Positions 1 through 9,173 of a stretch of DNA of 64,000 nt are shown in pieces; position 1 is the first letter of the stretch, and each line of letters begins with the position of its first letter. This DNA is from Pseudomonadota bacterium (GTDB lineage Bacteria; Desulfobacterota; Desulfovibrionia; Desulfovibrionales; Desulfovibrionaceae), in NCBI GenBank assembly GCA_018816865.1, contig JAHIUW010000016.1:1-64000 (forward strand), in the 5' to 3' direction. The notes under the pieces were generated by a model, which saw only the letters and a program-made list of their open reading frames with translations, was not told where the DNA came from and made no database searches. Both the position numbers and the translations under genes were made by a program.

Positions 1-142
1 TCAATGGCCTGTTCCAGGCAGCGAGGGCCAGAGCCAGGGGATACCGGAACGTGGAGAATTTTATCACCATGGTCTACCTGATTGCGGCCCCGATTCAGGT
101 CGTGGTGGCTTCATGATTTCCACGTCAAACGACGAAGAACCC
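1..142 (+). mobile_element. Right end of an ISL3-family insertion sequence
   Basis: The first 142 bases hold the last codons of a transposase followed at once by a probable terminal inverted repeat at 117-142. Read on the minus strand, that repeat starts GGGTTCTTCGTC and ends GTGGAAA, the pattern of ISL3-family ends. The next 8 bases, 143-150, would be the target duplication, since ISL3 elements make 8-bp duplications. The left end is outside the window, so neither the other repeat nor the duplication can be checked here. Confidence 0.7.
3..116 (+). pseudogene. C-terminus of ISL3-type transposase (cut by window edge)
   Basis: Frame 3 is open from the window edge to TGA at 114-116 and ends in a stretch with [20 protein letters not shown]. 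This matches the conserved tail of ISL3-group (IS204/IS1001/IS1096/IS1165) DDE transposases, which read roughly A-x-ARG-[FY]-R-x-x-x-N-[FY]. Only about 37 codons are visible, so whether the whole transposase is intact is unknown. Its stop codon overlaps the ATG of the chemoreceptor reading frame. Confidence 0.65.
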
Positions 143-2332
143 TTTTTCTACTTCTACCTCTCCTTCGATTTCCGCCAATTTTCCAAGGAACAGGCCGCGG
201 AAACGAAGGACTTCATCTATGCCAAGGAACAGTACAGCCTGCGCGACGTCGTGGCGATGGCCTCCACCATGGCTGAAAAGTTCTACGATCAGTCCATGGA
301 CGTGGAGAGCTTGAAGCAGCAGAAGGCTCAAGAACTGAAGATGATCATCGATTCCACCCACAGCCTGGTCACGAATTATTATAGGGAAATGAAGGGCACC
401 ATCCCCGCAAATGAGCTGAAGGCCGAACTCAAGGACATCGTCTCCAAGATCCGCTACGAGGGTGACAACTACCTCTGGATCAACGACACCCTCCCCAGAA
501 TGGTCATGCATCCCATCAAGCCCGCCCTCGACGGTCAGGACCTTTCGGACTTCAAGGACCCCAAGGGCAAGAAGCTGTTCGTGGAAATGACCAAGGCCGT
601 GCAGAACGATGCCGGTGAGGGCATGGTGGACTACCTCTGGTCCAAGCCCGGGGAAAAGGATCCCAAGCTCAAGGTCTCCTATGTCAAGCTCGTGCCCGAG
701 TTGGGCTGGATCATCGGCACGGGGTCCTGGGTCGAGGATATCACCCAAGAACTCCAGCAGGATGCCCTTGCGCAGATCGGCAAGATGCGTCTGGCCGACG
801 GCAACTACCTCTGGGTCAACGACATCCATCCCCGGATGATCATGCACCCCATCAAGCCAGACCTGAACGGCCAGGACCTGACGGAGTTCAAGGACCCCAA
901 AGGCAAGGCCCTGTTCGTGGAAATGGCCCAGAAGGCCAAGGATGAGGGCGAAGGCTACGTCGAATACGTCTGGGGCAAGCCCGGCAAGGAAGGCGACTTT
1001 CCCAAGCTGTCCTACGTCAAACTGTTCAAGCCCTGGGGCTGGGTCATCGGCATGGGCGTCTACATGGACGAAGTGGAAAACACCGTCCAGAAGCAACGGT
1101 TGGACTTTGACACGGCCATCACCAGCCTCTTGAACAACGCAGCCTTGTTCGGAGGCCTGTTCGTGATCCTGTGCATCATCGGTATCGCCTTCTTCATGCG
1201 CCAGGGCCTGAAAAAGCCCCTGGACACCGTGGTCGCCTACGCGGGCCATGTGGCCCAGGGCGACCTGGATGCCAGCATGACCGGCACCTTCAAGGGCGAG
1301 GTATTGAAGCTCAAGGACGCCATCGAGGCCATGGTGGACAGCCTGAAGGCCAAGATGGGCGAGGCCGAAGCCAAGAGTGAAGAGGCGGCCAAGGAAGCCG
1401 GGCGCGCTCACGTCGCCATGGGTCAGGCCGAGGAGGCCCAGCGCAAGGCCGAGACGGCCAAACAGGAAGGCATGCTCATGGCCGCGGGCACCCTGGACGG
1501 CATCGTGGCCCGCGTGTCCACGGCCTCCGAGGAGATGTCCGCCCAGGCCCAGGAGATCAACAACGGCACTTCCCAGCAGAAGCAACGCATCAGCGAGACC
1601 GCCACAGCCATGGAGGAGATGAACGCCACCGTGCTCGAAGTGGCTCGCAACGCCTCCAGCGCGGCGGAGAACGCCGAAGCCGCCAAGTCCAAGGCCATTG
1701 AAGGCCGTGGCGTGGTGGCCAAGTCCATTGAAGCCATCTCATCCATCCACGAGATGGCCATGACCCTGAAGGGCGACATGGACCAACTGGGCGGCCAGGC
1801 CGAGGCCATCGGCCAGATCATGACCACCATTACCGACATTGCGGACCAGACCAACCTCCTGGCGCTCAACGCCGCCATTGAGGCCGCCCGGGCGGGCGAC
1901 GCCGGACGCGGATTCGCGGTGGTGGCGGACGAGGTCCGCAAGCTGGCTGAAAAGACCATGACCGCCACCAAGGAGGTGGGCGATTCCATCAAGGCCATCC
2001 AGGAATCAGCGCGCAAGAACACGGCCAATGTAGACAAGGCCGTGACCGCGGTGGAAGAGGCCAACAAGCTGGCCGACACCTCCGGCCAGTCCCTGGACGA
2101 GATCGTGATGCTGTCCGAAGGCACGGCCGATCAGGTGCGCAACATCGCCACGGCCTCCGAGGAGCAATCCGCAGCCAGCGAGGAGATCAACCGGGTGGTC
2201 GAGGAGATTGACGAACTGTCAACCAACATCTCCGGGGCCATGGAGCAGTCCTACCAGGCGCTGAACGAGCTCGCCAGCCAGGCCAGCGAACTCTCGGGGC
2301 TGATCCAAAAGATCAAGGACGAGAACTCCTAA
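113..2332 (+). CDS. Methyl-accepting chemotaxis protein, 5' end replaced by IS
   Basis: This is a membrane chemoreceptor that would signal to CheA/CheW. Two related Cache-type ligand units follow each other, each with a YLW[IV]ND...HPIKP...GQDL...DPKGK block (about residues 120-160 and 235-275). A membrane helix follows at about 345-366, then a HAMP segment, then the MCP signalling domain with its hairpin tip around [20 protein letters not shown] near residue 580. The usual N-terminal cytoplasmic tail and first membrane helix are missing. Codons 1 to about 10 come from the IS end (to base 142), so the ATG at 113 lies inside the insertion element. Any product would be topologically wrong because the Cache units would no longer be anchored on the N-side. 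It is best read as a gene broken by IS insertion, with its true start upstream of the window. Confidence 0.85.
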   Translation: MISTSNDEEPFFYFYLSFDFRQFSKEQAAETKDFIYAKEQYSLRDVVAMASTMAEKFYDQSMDVESLKQQKAQELKMIIDSTHSLVTNYYREMKGTIPANELKAELKDIVSKIRYEGDNYLWINDTLPRMVMHPIKPALDGQDLSDFKDPKGKKLFVEMTKAVQNDAGEGMVDYLWSKPGEKDPKLKVSYVKLVPELGWIIGTGSWVEDITQELQQDALAQIGKMRLADGNYLWVNDIHPRMIMHPIKPDLNGQDLTEFKDPKGKALFVEMAQKAKDEGEGYVEYVWGKPGKEGDFPKLSYVKLFKPWGWVIGMGVYMDEVENTVQKQRLDFDTAITSLLNNAALFGGLFVILCIIGIAFFMRQGLKKPLDTVVAYAGHVAQGDLDASMTGTFKGEVLKLKDAIEAMVDSLKAKMGEAEAKSEEAAKEAGRAHVAMGQAEEAQRKAETAKQEGMLMAAGTLDGIVARVSTASEEMSAQAQEINNGTSQQKQRISETATAMEEMNATVLEVARNASSAAENAEAAKSKAIEGRGVVAKSIEAISSIHEMAMTLKGDMDQLGGQAEAIGQIMTTITDIADQTNLLALNAAIEAARAGDAGRGFAVVADEVRKLAEKTMTATKEVGDSIKAIQESARKNTANVDKAVTAVEEANKLADTSGQSLDEIVMLSEGTADQVRNIATASEEQSAASEEINRVVEEIDELSTNISGAMEQSYQALNELASQASELSGLIQKIKDENS

Positions 2333-2372
2333 ACCGACATCAACCCCCAAGCAGAACCAAGGCGGGGTGGGC

Positions 2373-3632
2373 TTAAGGCCGCCCCGCCTTCTTGCGCCCA
2401 AGGATCCCGGCAAAAAGCTTTTCGAGCTTTTCACGATCGTCGGCAATGGTCCGCACGGCAGGGACATTGGCCCCCAGGCGTTCGAGCAGTCCGGGTTCGC
2501 CAACGATGCGGGCCAGGGTCATTGTCAGGGCGGCGGCGTCTGCCGGCGGAAACAGCAGACCGTTGATCTCGTGGTCCACGGCTTCCTCAAGGGCCGGCAG
2601 CCTGGAGGCAACCACAGGCAACCCGGCGTGAAAGGCCTCGCGCACCACCAGGGAATAGCTCTCCTCGCGCGAAGGCACGATCACGGCGTCCAGCCCCGCC
2701 AGGATGCCCGGCAATTCCAGGGGCCGATACGGTCCGTAGAGGTTCACGCCAAGGGCCTCGGCCAATCCGGCCAGCATCCGGAACCACTCGGGCTGGATCA
2801 CCGCCCCGTACACGGAGAGTTCGGCCACTCCGCGCGGCAACCCCGCGAAGGCCTCCAGCAGCACATCCAGTCCCTTCTTGATGGAGATATTGCCCAGATA
2901 GCCCAGGCGCAACGGCCCGGAACCTCTGAGGATGGCCTCCTGCGGTTCAAACCCGGGAATGCCAAGGGGAGCCAGGATGATCTTCTCCTCGGGCAACCCG
3001 GCGCGCAAGAGGTTCTCCCGGGTATACCAGGATGCGGCCAGCAAGGCATCGGCCCTGGCCAGGGCCTTGGTCAGGAACGCCGTGCGCGCGCCCATGATCT
3101 TGGCCACGGTCGGGTGCGGATATACGGACTTCAGGCTGGGCACCCTCTCCATCAGACAGGTGGCGCACAGCTCATCGCTTGGGGGGCCGTCCACACAGGT
3201 CTGCCCATCCCAGCGCACGAAATGGCATTGGTTGCAGCAGAACCAGGCATCATGCACGGTCATCACCACGGGCAGGCCAACGTCGGCCATGGCCATCAGC
3301 GCGCTGCCCGTAAAACCGATAAGATGGTGTACGTGCACCAGCTGTGCCCCGCTGCGCTCCAGGTATCCGGCCAGGGCCTGGCCGATCTCTTCATCCATGA
3401 AACGGGCCACCAGATCGGATTTCACGGGCACGGAAAACGCCGTAAAGGATACCCCGTCCACCTCTTCGCTGTGCACGGTGCCCAGCGGCTCGCCGCTGCG
3501 TGGATCGGGATGGATGCACTCCACGTCCCAACCGGCACGCTGAAACTCGCGCGCCAGATTCAGGACATACAGCTCCACTCCGGCGGTTCGTTGGACGGGG
3601 GACTCGTGCAGGACAAAGGCGATTCGCTTCAC
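2373..3632 (-). CDS. Glycosyltransferase family 4
   Basis: A GT-B fold retaining glycosyltransferase of 419 residues. The N-terminal Rossmann half starts MKRIAFVLHE with a TAGVE loop (glycine-rich acceptor site). The C-terminal half has LGYLGNISIKKGLDVLLEAF (nucleotide-sugar binding) and the E-x7-E type segment around VPSREESYSLVVREAF near residue 330. A cysteine-rich insert (CCNQC, then C...CATC) lies at about residues 130-165 and is seen in many GT4 enzymes of anaerobes, where it may bind metal. The gene is followed by a GT2 gene on the same strand, pointing to surface polysaccharide or glycoprotein work. The donor and acceptor cannot be told from sequence. Confidence 0.85.
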   Translation of the reverse strand: MKRIAFVLHESPVQRTAGVELYVLNLAREFQRAGWDVECIHPDPRSGEPLGTVHSEEVDGVSFTAFSVPVKSDLVARFMDEEIGQALAGYLERSGAQLVHVHHLIGFTGSALMAMADVGLPVVMTVHDAWFCCNQCHFVRWDGQTCVDGPPSDELCATCLMERVPSLKSVYPHPTVAKIMGARTAFLTKALARADALLAASWYTRENLLRAGLPEEKIILAPLGIPGFEPQEAILRGSGPLRLGYLGNISIKKGLDVLLEAFAGLPRGVAELSVYGAVIQPEWFRMLAGLAEALGVNLYGPYRPLELPGILAGLDAVIVPSREESYSLVVREAFHAGLPVVASRLPALEEAVDHEINGLLFPPADAAALTMTLARIVGEPGLLERLGANVPAVRTIADDREKLEKLFAGILGRKKAGRP

Positions 3633-3702
3633 GGCTTGCTCCGGGTTGAAAAATGAGGAGATTCACGCAGTATGTCACCACCACGAGGCAGGGACAAGGA
3701 CT

Positions 3703-4728
3703 CTACGCCGCCGGGATATAGTCCCTACCAAGACGAAATCCGCGCGACTGCAAATACGCGGCGATGTCCTCGCGCGCACCCACGCTGGCCACAAACGGCA
3801 GGGCAAAGCACTCGTCCGGCCCCGGGATATCCTTGCGCGCCAAGACGGGCAGACCGCGAATGGTCTTGCCGATCTTGCGCGGGTCCACGTCGCAATAGGC
3901 CCGGATACGTATCCCATACTCCTCCAGCAGATCGGCTCGCTTGCGCGTGGTGCGGCCCGACCCCATGACCAGCACCTCGGGATGATGCGGGTTGTGCTCG
4001 GCCAACCAGCGCGCAAGATAACGGGCCTTGATCCGATAGAAGGCCTCGGGGGAATAGCGCTGGTCCACGCGCGAGGCGCGGTCCGGGGGATCGTTCCAGA
4101 CCAGCAAATCCTGGGGCAGTTTCTCCATGACCACTCCGTGGTCCAGCCAGCGCAACCACATCTCATAATCCTCGGGAAAGTCGCCCTGCAGGGCCCCGCC
4201 GTGTTCCTCGACCAGGGCGCGACGAAACATGACCGAGGGATTGGCGATGGGCGCGTCCACGAATCGCCCCAGGGCGATGTCTTCCCTGCTAGTCAGGGTA
4301 TTGGTCCAATCCACATGTCTGGCGTAACCGGCCTGTCCCTTGCGATCACCGCCAAATTTGACCCGGCAGGCCACCAACCCCACATCCGGGTGATCGCGCA
4401 GATGCGCGGCCTGGCGTTCCAGACGCTCGGGCAGACACAGGTCATCGGCGTCCATACGCGCCACAAACTCGCCCCGAGCGGCCTCGATCCCCGCATTGAA
4501 GGCCTCGGCCACGCCCCTGTGCCCGAGCAGCAACGGGCACACCCGGGCATCCCGGGCTGCATACTCGGCAATGATCCTGGCCGTGGCATCCGTAGAGCCG
4601 TCGTCCACAACCAGGATTTCGAACGAGGGATGGGTCTGCTCCAGCAGGCTCGTGAGGGCGGGGCCAATACCGCCGGCGGCATTGTAGGCAGGCATGACGA
4701 CGGATATTTCAGGGATACGGACGGACAT
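3703..4728 (-). CDS. Glycosyltransferase family 2
   Basis: A GT-A fold enzyme that transfers a sugar from a nucleotide-sugar donor. The N-terminus carries the classical ISVVMPAYNA and VVDDGSTDAT motifs, and the metal-binding DxD region appears as ARMDADDLCLPERL near residue 90. The C-terminal 110 residues hold a Rossmann-like region (VLVMGSGRTTRKRADLLEEY) that may bind a nucleotide or act as an accessory module. I chose the ATG at 4728 because AGAGGA precedes it at good spacing and the GT2 fold begins within eight codons. A longer frame to 4785 adds 19 unconvincing residues. It lies upstream of the GT4 gene, 70 bases away, and is probably co-transcribed with it. Confidence 0.85.
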   Translation of the reverse strand: MSVRIPEISVVMPAYNAAGGIGPALTSLLEQTHPSFEILVVDDGSTDATARIIAEYAARDARVCPLLLGHRGVAEAFNAGIEAARGEFVARMDADDLCLPERLERQAAHLRDHPDVGLVACRVKFGGDRKGQAGYARHVDWTNTLTSREDIALGRFVDAPIANPSVMFRRALVEEHGGALQGDFPEDYEMWLRWLDHGVVMEKLPQDLLVWNDPPDRASRVDQRYSPEAFYRIKARYLARWLAEHNPHHPEVLVMGSGRTTRKRADLLEEYGIRIRAYCDVDPRKIGKTIRGLPVLARKDIPGPDECFALPFVASVGAREDIAAYLQSRGFRLGRDYIPAA

Positions 4729-4795
4729 GGATTCCTCTTTCGCAATAGGGGCGGCGTAGCCTCCTCTACCTGCAGCGAGGGACAAACGCCAGAAC

Positions 4796-4829
4796 GAAAA
4801 ACCCCGTCCGCCTTACGGCAGACGGGGTC
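4796..4829 (-). terminator. Rho-independent terminator of the lipoprotein gene
   Basis: Bases 4801-4812 and 4817-4828 form a 12-bp stem (one mismatch) around a 4-base loop. On the minus strand it is followed by five T residues. It lies 25 bases past the lipoprotein stop, so it separates that gene from the glycosyltransferase pair. Confidence 0.8.
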
Positions 4830-4853
4830 ACGACATTCGTTTTTTCGATCGGG

Positions 4854-5237
4854 CTAGATTTGCGACATCTGGCTGCGGATTTCCTCCATCAGGCCAGTCA
4901 GCTTATAGCTGTCCACCTTGTCCTCGGAGAACAGGCGCAACTCGGACACGTCCACGGTCCGGAAAGAGATGGTGATGCGGATGGTTTCGCCCTCGGCGGT
5001 GAAGGTCTGGAGCACGGCAACAAGGTTGTCCTTCTTGTCAAAGGAGACCGGCAGTTCCAAGGCGGTCAGGGCCTTCAGGGTCGCAGTATGGATCTCCGTA
5101 ATGGTCCCGGGCTCCTCGGCGGACATCGAACCAGTGATCAAATTCCGGCTTGCACCTTCGGGCTTGGCCCCGGCACAGGCGGTGAGCATGGACAGCATGA
5201 ACACTGCAACCAGTGCATATGCAAAAGATTTACGCAT
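4854..5237 (-). CDS. Small lipoprotein of unknown function
   Basis: A 127-residue protein with a lipoprotein signal: a basic start, a hydrophobic run, and the lipobox LTAC at about residue 20. It should therefore be exported by Sec, lipidated and anchored in a membrane. The mature part has an alternating pattern (ETIRITISFRTVD) suggesting a small alpha/beta domain like those of DUF/BamC-type lipoproteins, but I cannot place it in a named family. Two ATGs are adjacent (5240 and 5237). The second sits at a better distance from the GGGGGG ribosome site. It is monocistronic, with its own terminator. Confidence 0.7.
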   Translation of the reverse strand: MRKSFAYALVAVFMLSMLTACAGAKPEGASRNLITGSMSAEEPGTITEIHTATLKALTALELPVSFDKKDNLVAVLQTFTAEGETIRITISFRTVDVSELRLFSEDKVDSYKLTGLMEEIRSQMSQI

Positions 5238-5349
5238 CATTCCCCCCTTGAGAGATCGCAGTTTGATTATTTCACATGCAGGGCTTCATACCATGTGGAT
5301 ATATAAACGCAATACATGAAAACCATCTGTCAAGCAAGATGTCAGGCGC

Positions 5350-5399
5350 AAAAAAGGCAGCGCCGACTTCCGAGGGTACAGAGGAAGCTGCGGCACTGC
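5350..5399 (-). terminator. Terminator after the ttuA-like gene
   Basis: Arms 5356-5371 and 5382-5399 pair imperfectly (one bulge). On the minus strand the hairpin runs into six T residues at 5350-5355. It ends the sulfur-carrier/thiolase operon. Confidence 0.65.
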
Positions 5400-5434
5400 T
5401 TGTGCGCAGCAGGCAAGCGGCCCGGCCAAAAGGC

Positions 5435-6331
5435 CTATTCCAGCATCTCCCGCACCCGACAAACCCCGCAAATCTCGGCGGAAGTCGGGTAGCCACAGCG
5501 CTGACACGGCTCCAGGGTCCGGCCCTCCTCCTTCTCAACCGCAGCAAAGGCAGGCCGTCCCTGCTTCAGAAAACCCTCGTAGAAGGCCCGCTTGCTGCCG
5601 GGGCTATTGCGTTCCAACAGATTCATCAACTCCTTGCGCACCGTGAAGCTGGCCCCCTTGGAATACGGACATGCGGACACGTGATGGTCGATGCCGTTGA
5701 AGAAACAGTAGGCCGCAGTCTCGAATTCCGTAAGTCTGTAAAGTGGCCGACATTTGGAGGCAAACCCTCCGGCAGCGGGCAACAGCGGTCCCTGGTCGGA
5801 CAGATAGGACACATCCCAGCGCAGGGTGTTGGCAAACAGTCGCCCCACCTCATCGTCCAGATTATGCCCGGTGCACAGTGCGGAATAACCCTCGTCCAGG
5901 GCCACCTTGTTGAAGAAATAGCGTTTGATCTTGCCGCACATGGAGCAGATGGGGCGACGCACCTTGTCCCTGACCAGGGGGATGGGCAGGCCCTCACCCT
6001 CCATCTCCACGACTCTGAGCGTGCCGCCGACCCTCTCGCAAAAGCCCTCCACCTTGGCCCGGGCCGGCCCCGAAGAGCCGGGGATGCCCAAGTCGATATG
6101 CAGGCCGGTGACGTCATAGCCCTGCCGCACCAGTTCCAGGAACAGGGCCAGGGAATCCTTGCCGCCGGACAGGGCCACCAACACCTTGTCGTCCTTGGTG
6201 AACATCCTGTGCTTGTGGATGGCCCGTTCCACCTGGCGGGCAAAGAAACCCTGAAAACAGTCGGGGCAAAATCCGCCATGATGGCTGGGCAAGGCCACCT
6301 GGGCGGGGGCCTTGCATCGAGAACATTTCAT
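5435..6331 (-). CDS. TtuA/CTU1-type tRNA 2-thiolation enzyme
   Basis: An ATP-pyrophosphatase that would put sulfur on a tRNA base (TtuA thiolates T54 in thermophiles; CTU1 acts on U34). Layout: an N-terminal zinc knuckle (MKCSRCKAPA...CPDC), the PP-loop LVALSGGKDSLALF at about residues 50-63, a central CSMCGKIKR pair that with a later Cys can hold an Fe-S cluster, CTGHNLDDEV, and a C-terminal zinc ribbon with CQRCGYPT...CGVC. The ATG at 6331 has GAGGGG ahead of it. The frame reaches 6376, but those extra codons overlap the upstream gene. It lies four bases after a ThiS/MoaD-like gene, which fits a dedicated sulfur carrier as in the TtuB-TtuA pair. The exact tRNA position modified is not shown by sequence. 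Confidence 0.85.
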   Translation of the reverse strand: MKCSRCKAPAQVALPSHHGGFCPDCFQGFFARQVERAIHKHRMFTKDDKVLVALSGGKDSLALFLELVRQGYDVTGLHIDLGIPGSSGPARAKVEGFCERVGGTLRVVEMEGEGLPIPLVRDKVRRPICSMCGKIKRYFFNKVALDEGYSALCTGHNLDDEVGRLFANTLRWDVSYLSDQGPLLPAAGGFASKCRPLYRLTEFETAAYCFFNGIDHHVSACPYSKGASFTVRKELMNLLERNSPGSKRAFYEGFLKQGRPAFAAVEKEEGRTLEPCQRCGYPTSAEICGVCRVREMLE

Positions 6332-6335
6332 ACGG

Positions 6336-6548
6336 CTATCCCCTCGACACCACGGTACGCACAATGATGTCGTCACCGGTATGTATTTTACGGTCCGGGG
6401 TCAGCAGCTCGTCCCCCCGGATGATCAGCGCGTCGTTGACGCCGAGCCCCAGCTTGTTCAGGAGCTGCAATGCTGTGTTTAATTTTGGAAATTCGAGGGT
6501 TTCCCCTTCCCTTTCCATGACCACGGTCACCGGCTTCCAGTTATTCAT
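6336..6548 (-). CDS. ThiS/MoaD-like sulfur carrier protein
   Basis: A 70-residue beta-grasp protein (ubiquitin-like), beginning MNNWKPVTVVMEREG and ending DDIIVRTVVSRG. Carriers of this kind are adenylated at the C-terminal glycine and loaded as thiocarboxylate. Position next to the TtuA-like thiolase makes a TtuB role likely. The tail is unusual: it ends Arg-Gly where the usual pair is Gly-Gly. The ATG at 6548 has GAGG at good spacing; a start at 6581 is less likely. No E1-like activator is nearby, so a shared one would be needed. Confidence 0.7.
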   Translation of the reverse strand: MNNWKPVTVVMEREGETLEFPKLNTALQLLNKLGLGVNDALIIRGDELLTPDRKIHTGDDIIVRTVVSRG

Positions 6549-6774
6549 AGTAATATCCTCGGGAATACCGTCTAACAGCACCCCGGCGTGTGGAGCAAGA
6601 GGATTCTCTCTTCTTTTGAGTTGCCATTTGGGCGTATCCGTTCCATTATAAATGGTCTTTGAAGTGTTACGTCCGGCGTGGCCCCACAGAGGAAGCCGAC
6701 TGACCGAACTCCGTACAGGCTAACCCTTTCCCGGCGGCCCCGCAATGCACCCGCCGGTGACGGAGGACTTGAGA

Positions 6775-7140
6775 ATGAACCAACGCAAGATTCTTGTCGT
6801 TGACGACGAGAAGCACATTCGTTTGTTGTACCAGGAAGAACTGCAGGCCGAAGGCTATGCCGTGGCCACTTCAGACGGTGTCGAAGACATCCTGGAGACC
6901 CTGGCGCGCGAGGCTCCAGACGTCGTGATCCTGGACATCAAGCTTGGCCCCAACCGCTCCGGATTGGATCTGCTGCAACAAATCCGCAGCCAGGAGCAGA
7001 ATCTGCCGGTGATCCTGTGCACCGCCTACGACAGTTTCCAGCACGACCTAAAGTCCATCGCTGCAGACTATTACGTGGTCAAGGCCGTCGACCTCACGGA
7101 GTTGAAGTCCAAAATTTCCGCAGCCTTGAAGACAGCCTAA
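6775..7140 (+). CDS. Single-domain response regulator receiver
   Basis: A 121-residue CheY-like receiver with no output domain. Visible landmarks are the acidic pair D10-D11 (LVVDDE), the phospho-acceptor D54 (VILDIKL), the switch threonine in LCTAYDSF and the conserved lysine in YYVVKAVDL. The ATG at 6775 follows GGAGG by eight bases; an earlier ATG at 6745 has no such site. It is divergent from the sulfur-carrier gene and stands alone, with no kinase beside it. Its partner could be any kinase, including the orphan symporter-kinase at 15.7-19.4 kb, but nothing in the sequence links them. Confidence 0.9.
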   Translation: MNQRKILVVDDEKHIRLLYQEELQAEGYAVATSDGVEDILETLAREAPDVVILDIKLGPNRSGLDLLQQIRSQEQNLPVILCTAYDSFQHDLKSIAADYYVVKAVDLTELKSKISAALKTA

Positions 7141-7306
7141 CCCCGGGTCCTCACCAAGCCGTACGAGAATGCCCCTCGCGCCGAGGTTGCATCGTACGGT
7201 TCTGTCGATCCCTGAACGCACCCACAGCCGCAACGGCCTGAACCGCTGGGCACTGCCCTTGACGCAGCTTGCCCGCCAACCACGCATATGGTAATCCGCA
7301 AAACCC

Positions 7307-7954
7307 ATGTTCGACATATCAGAAAGCATCATCCGCATCAGCATCCTGGCCGTGCCCTTCATGCTGGCAGTCACCTGCCACGAAGTGGCCCATGGACTGA
7401 CCTCGTATTGGTTCGGGGATCCCACCGCAAAAATGATGGGCCGGCTGACGCTGAACCCCATCAAGCACCTGGACCCCATGGGCTCCCTGGTCTTCATCTT
7501 GACGGCCATGACCGGCGGTTTCATCATCGGCTGGGCCAAGCCCGTGCCCATCAATCCGCGCTACTACAAGAATGCCCGCCTGGGGATCATCGTGGTCTCG
7601 GCCGCAGGTGCTTTCGTGAATTTCGTCCTGGCCGGGTTGTTCCTGGCCGCATACAAGCTCATGCAGGCCAACCCGCCCCTGGCCCAGAGCCAGATGGCCT
7701 ATTTTTTCGAACCAGTGTTCATCATCTGCCAATACGGGGTGGTCATCAACGTCATTCTGGGCGTCTTCAACCTGCTGCCCATCCCGCCCCTTGACGGCAG
7801 CAAGATCCTGGCTGAACTCCTGCCTGCGAACCTTGCGTTCAAATACCTGCAGATCGAACGCTACGGGTTCATCATCCTCATCGTTCTGGTGATGAGCGGC
7901 GGGCTGCGCTTCGTGTTCAACCCCATCTGGCGACTGTTGATGGCGATCCTCTAA
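7307..7954 (+). CDS. M50-family site-2-type membrane protease
   Basis: A multi-pass zinc metalloprotease of the small, PDZ-less S2P group. The active-site helix carries HEVAH at about residues 26-30, and the third ligand lies in the LPIPPLDGSKIL motif near residue 160. Four to five hydrophobic segments are visible. Such proteins cut substrates inside the membrane; the substrate here is unknown. It is followed by trpS after only 23 bases, an arrangement common in this bacterial group, so the two are probably co-transcribed. Confidence 0.85.
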   Translation: MFDISESIIRISILAVPFMLAVTCHEVAHGLTSYWFGDPTAKMMGRLTLNPIKHLDPMGSLVFILTAMTGGFIIGWAKPVPINPRYYKNARLGIIVVSAAGAFVNFVLAGLFLAAYKLMQANPPLAQSQMAYFFEPVFIICQYGVVINVILGVFNLLPIPPLDGSKILAELLPANLAFKYLQIERYGFIILIVLVMSGGLRFVFNPIWRLLMAIL

Positions 7955-7977
7955 CCCTTTCCCTGGACAAGAAGACC

Positions 7978-8982
7978 ATGATCACAAACAAACGCATCGT
8001 CTCCGGCATGCGGCCCACCGGGCCGCTGCACCTCGGCCACCATTTCGGCGTACTCGCCAACTGGCTCAAGCTCCAGGATGAATACGACTGCTACTTCTTC
8101 GTGGCGGACTGGCACGCCATGACCAGCGAATACGCCGATCCGCGGCGCATCAAGCAGTTCGTTCCGGAGCTGGCCAAGGACTGGCTGGCCGCAGGGCTGG
8201 ACCCAGAAAAGTGCGTGATCTACCAGCAGTCCCAGATCAAGGAGATCGCGGAACTGCACCTCATCCTGTCCATGATCACCCCCTTGGGCTGGCTGGAGCG
8301 TTGCCCCACCTACAAGGACCAGAAGGAACAGCTGGCCGCCAAGGACCTGAACACCTACGGTTTTCTGGGCTACCCGGTGCTGATGACCTCGGACATCATT
8401 ATGTTCCGACCGGTCGCCGTGCCCGTGGGCGAGGACCAGCTGCCGCACCTGGAGCTGAACCGCGAGATCGCGCGCCGCTTCAATTACCTGAACTGTCCCG
8501 AGGACAAGCCCTTTTTCCCCGAAGCCCAGGCCCTGCTGACCAAGGAGTCCAAGCTTCCCGGCCTGGACGGACGCAAGATGTCCAAGAGCTACGGCAATTC
8601 CATCGCCCTGGGCGAGGACCTGGACTCCGTGCGCAAAAAGGTCATGAGCATGCTCACGGACACGGGCCGCATGCGCAAGGCCGACCCCGGCGACCCTCAG
8701 ATCTGCAACCTCTTCCCCTACCACAAGCTGATGACCGACGCCGGGCGTCTGCCCGAGATCGAAGCAGGCTGCCGCGACGCCTCCTGGGGTTGTGTGGACT
8801 GCAAACGCCTGCTGATGGAGTCCATGGAGCGTTTCCTGACCCCCATCCACGAGCGCCGCGCCCAGTACGACAAGGACCCCGACCTGTTGTGGGACGTGCT
8901 GAACCAGGGCAATGCCAAGGCTCGTGCCGCAGCCCAGGAGACCATGGCCGCCGTGCGCGAACTCGTGGGCTTCGACTTCTAG
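7978..8982 (+). CDS. trpS: Tryptophan-tRNA ligase
   Basis: A class I aminoacyl-tRNA synthetase that charges tRNA-Trp in the cytoplasm. The HIGH-type motif appears as GPLHLGHHFG near residues 14-23, and the KMSKS loop as DGRKMSKSYGN near residue 200. Length (334 residues) and the TSDIIMFRPVAVPVGEDQ segment are typical of bacterial TrpS. The gene follows the M50 protease closely and is closed by a strong terminator. Confidence 0.95.
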   Translation: MITNKRIVSGMRPTGPLHLGHHFGVLANWLKLQDEYDCYFFVADWHAMTSEYADPRRIKQFVPELAKDWLAAGLDPEKCVIYQQSQIKEIAELHLILSMITPLGWLERCPTYKDQKEQLAAKDLNTYGFLGYPVLMTSDIIMFRPVAVPVGEDQLPHLELNREIARRFNYLNCPEDKPFFPEAQALLTKESKLPGLDGRKMSKSYGNSIALGEDLDSVRKKVMSMLTDTGRMRKADPGDPQICNLFPYHKLMTDAGRLPEIEAGCRDASWGCVDCKRLLMESMERFLTPIHERRAQYDKDPDLLWDVLNQGNAKARAAAQETMAAVRELVGFDF

Positions 8983-9018
8983 CCTCCCGGCTGCACTGCA
9001 GATTCCAAAGACCATTCA

Positions 9019-9050
9019 GGCCGGACTCCATCAAGGGGTCCGGCCTTTTG
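9019..9050 (+). terminator. Terminator after trpS
   Basis: An 8-bp perfect stem GGCCGGAC (9019-9026) with GTCCGGCC (9038-9045) is followed by TTTT. It lies 37 bases beyond the trpS stop. Confidence 0.85.
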
Positions 9051-9173
9051 TTGCACTTCAGGTCCAAGGATTCTTGGAATACCCGGGGCCTCCGACCAAA
9101 AGACGACAACCAGAGTTCCTTGGCCTGACCAAGGATCGGCCCCTGCTCACATCCGGCAGATCTGCGCCACCGA

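Noticed and set aside
125-1585. 486-codon minus-strand frame opposite the chemoreceptor
   Set aside because: It is a GC-rich shadow of the MCP gene; the translation is low-complexity (His, Gly, Leu) with no domain.
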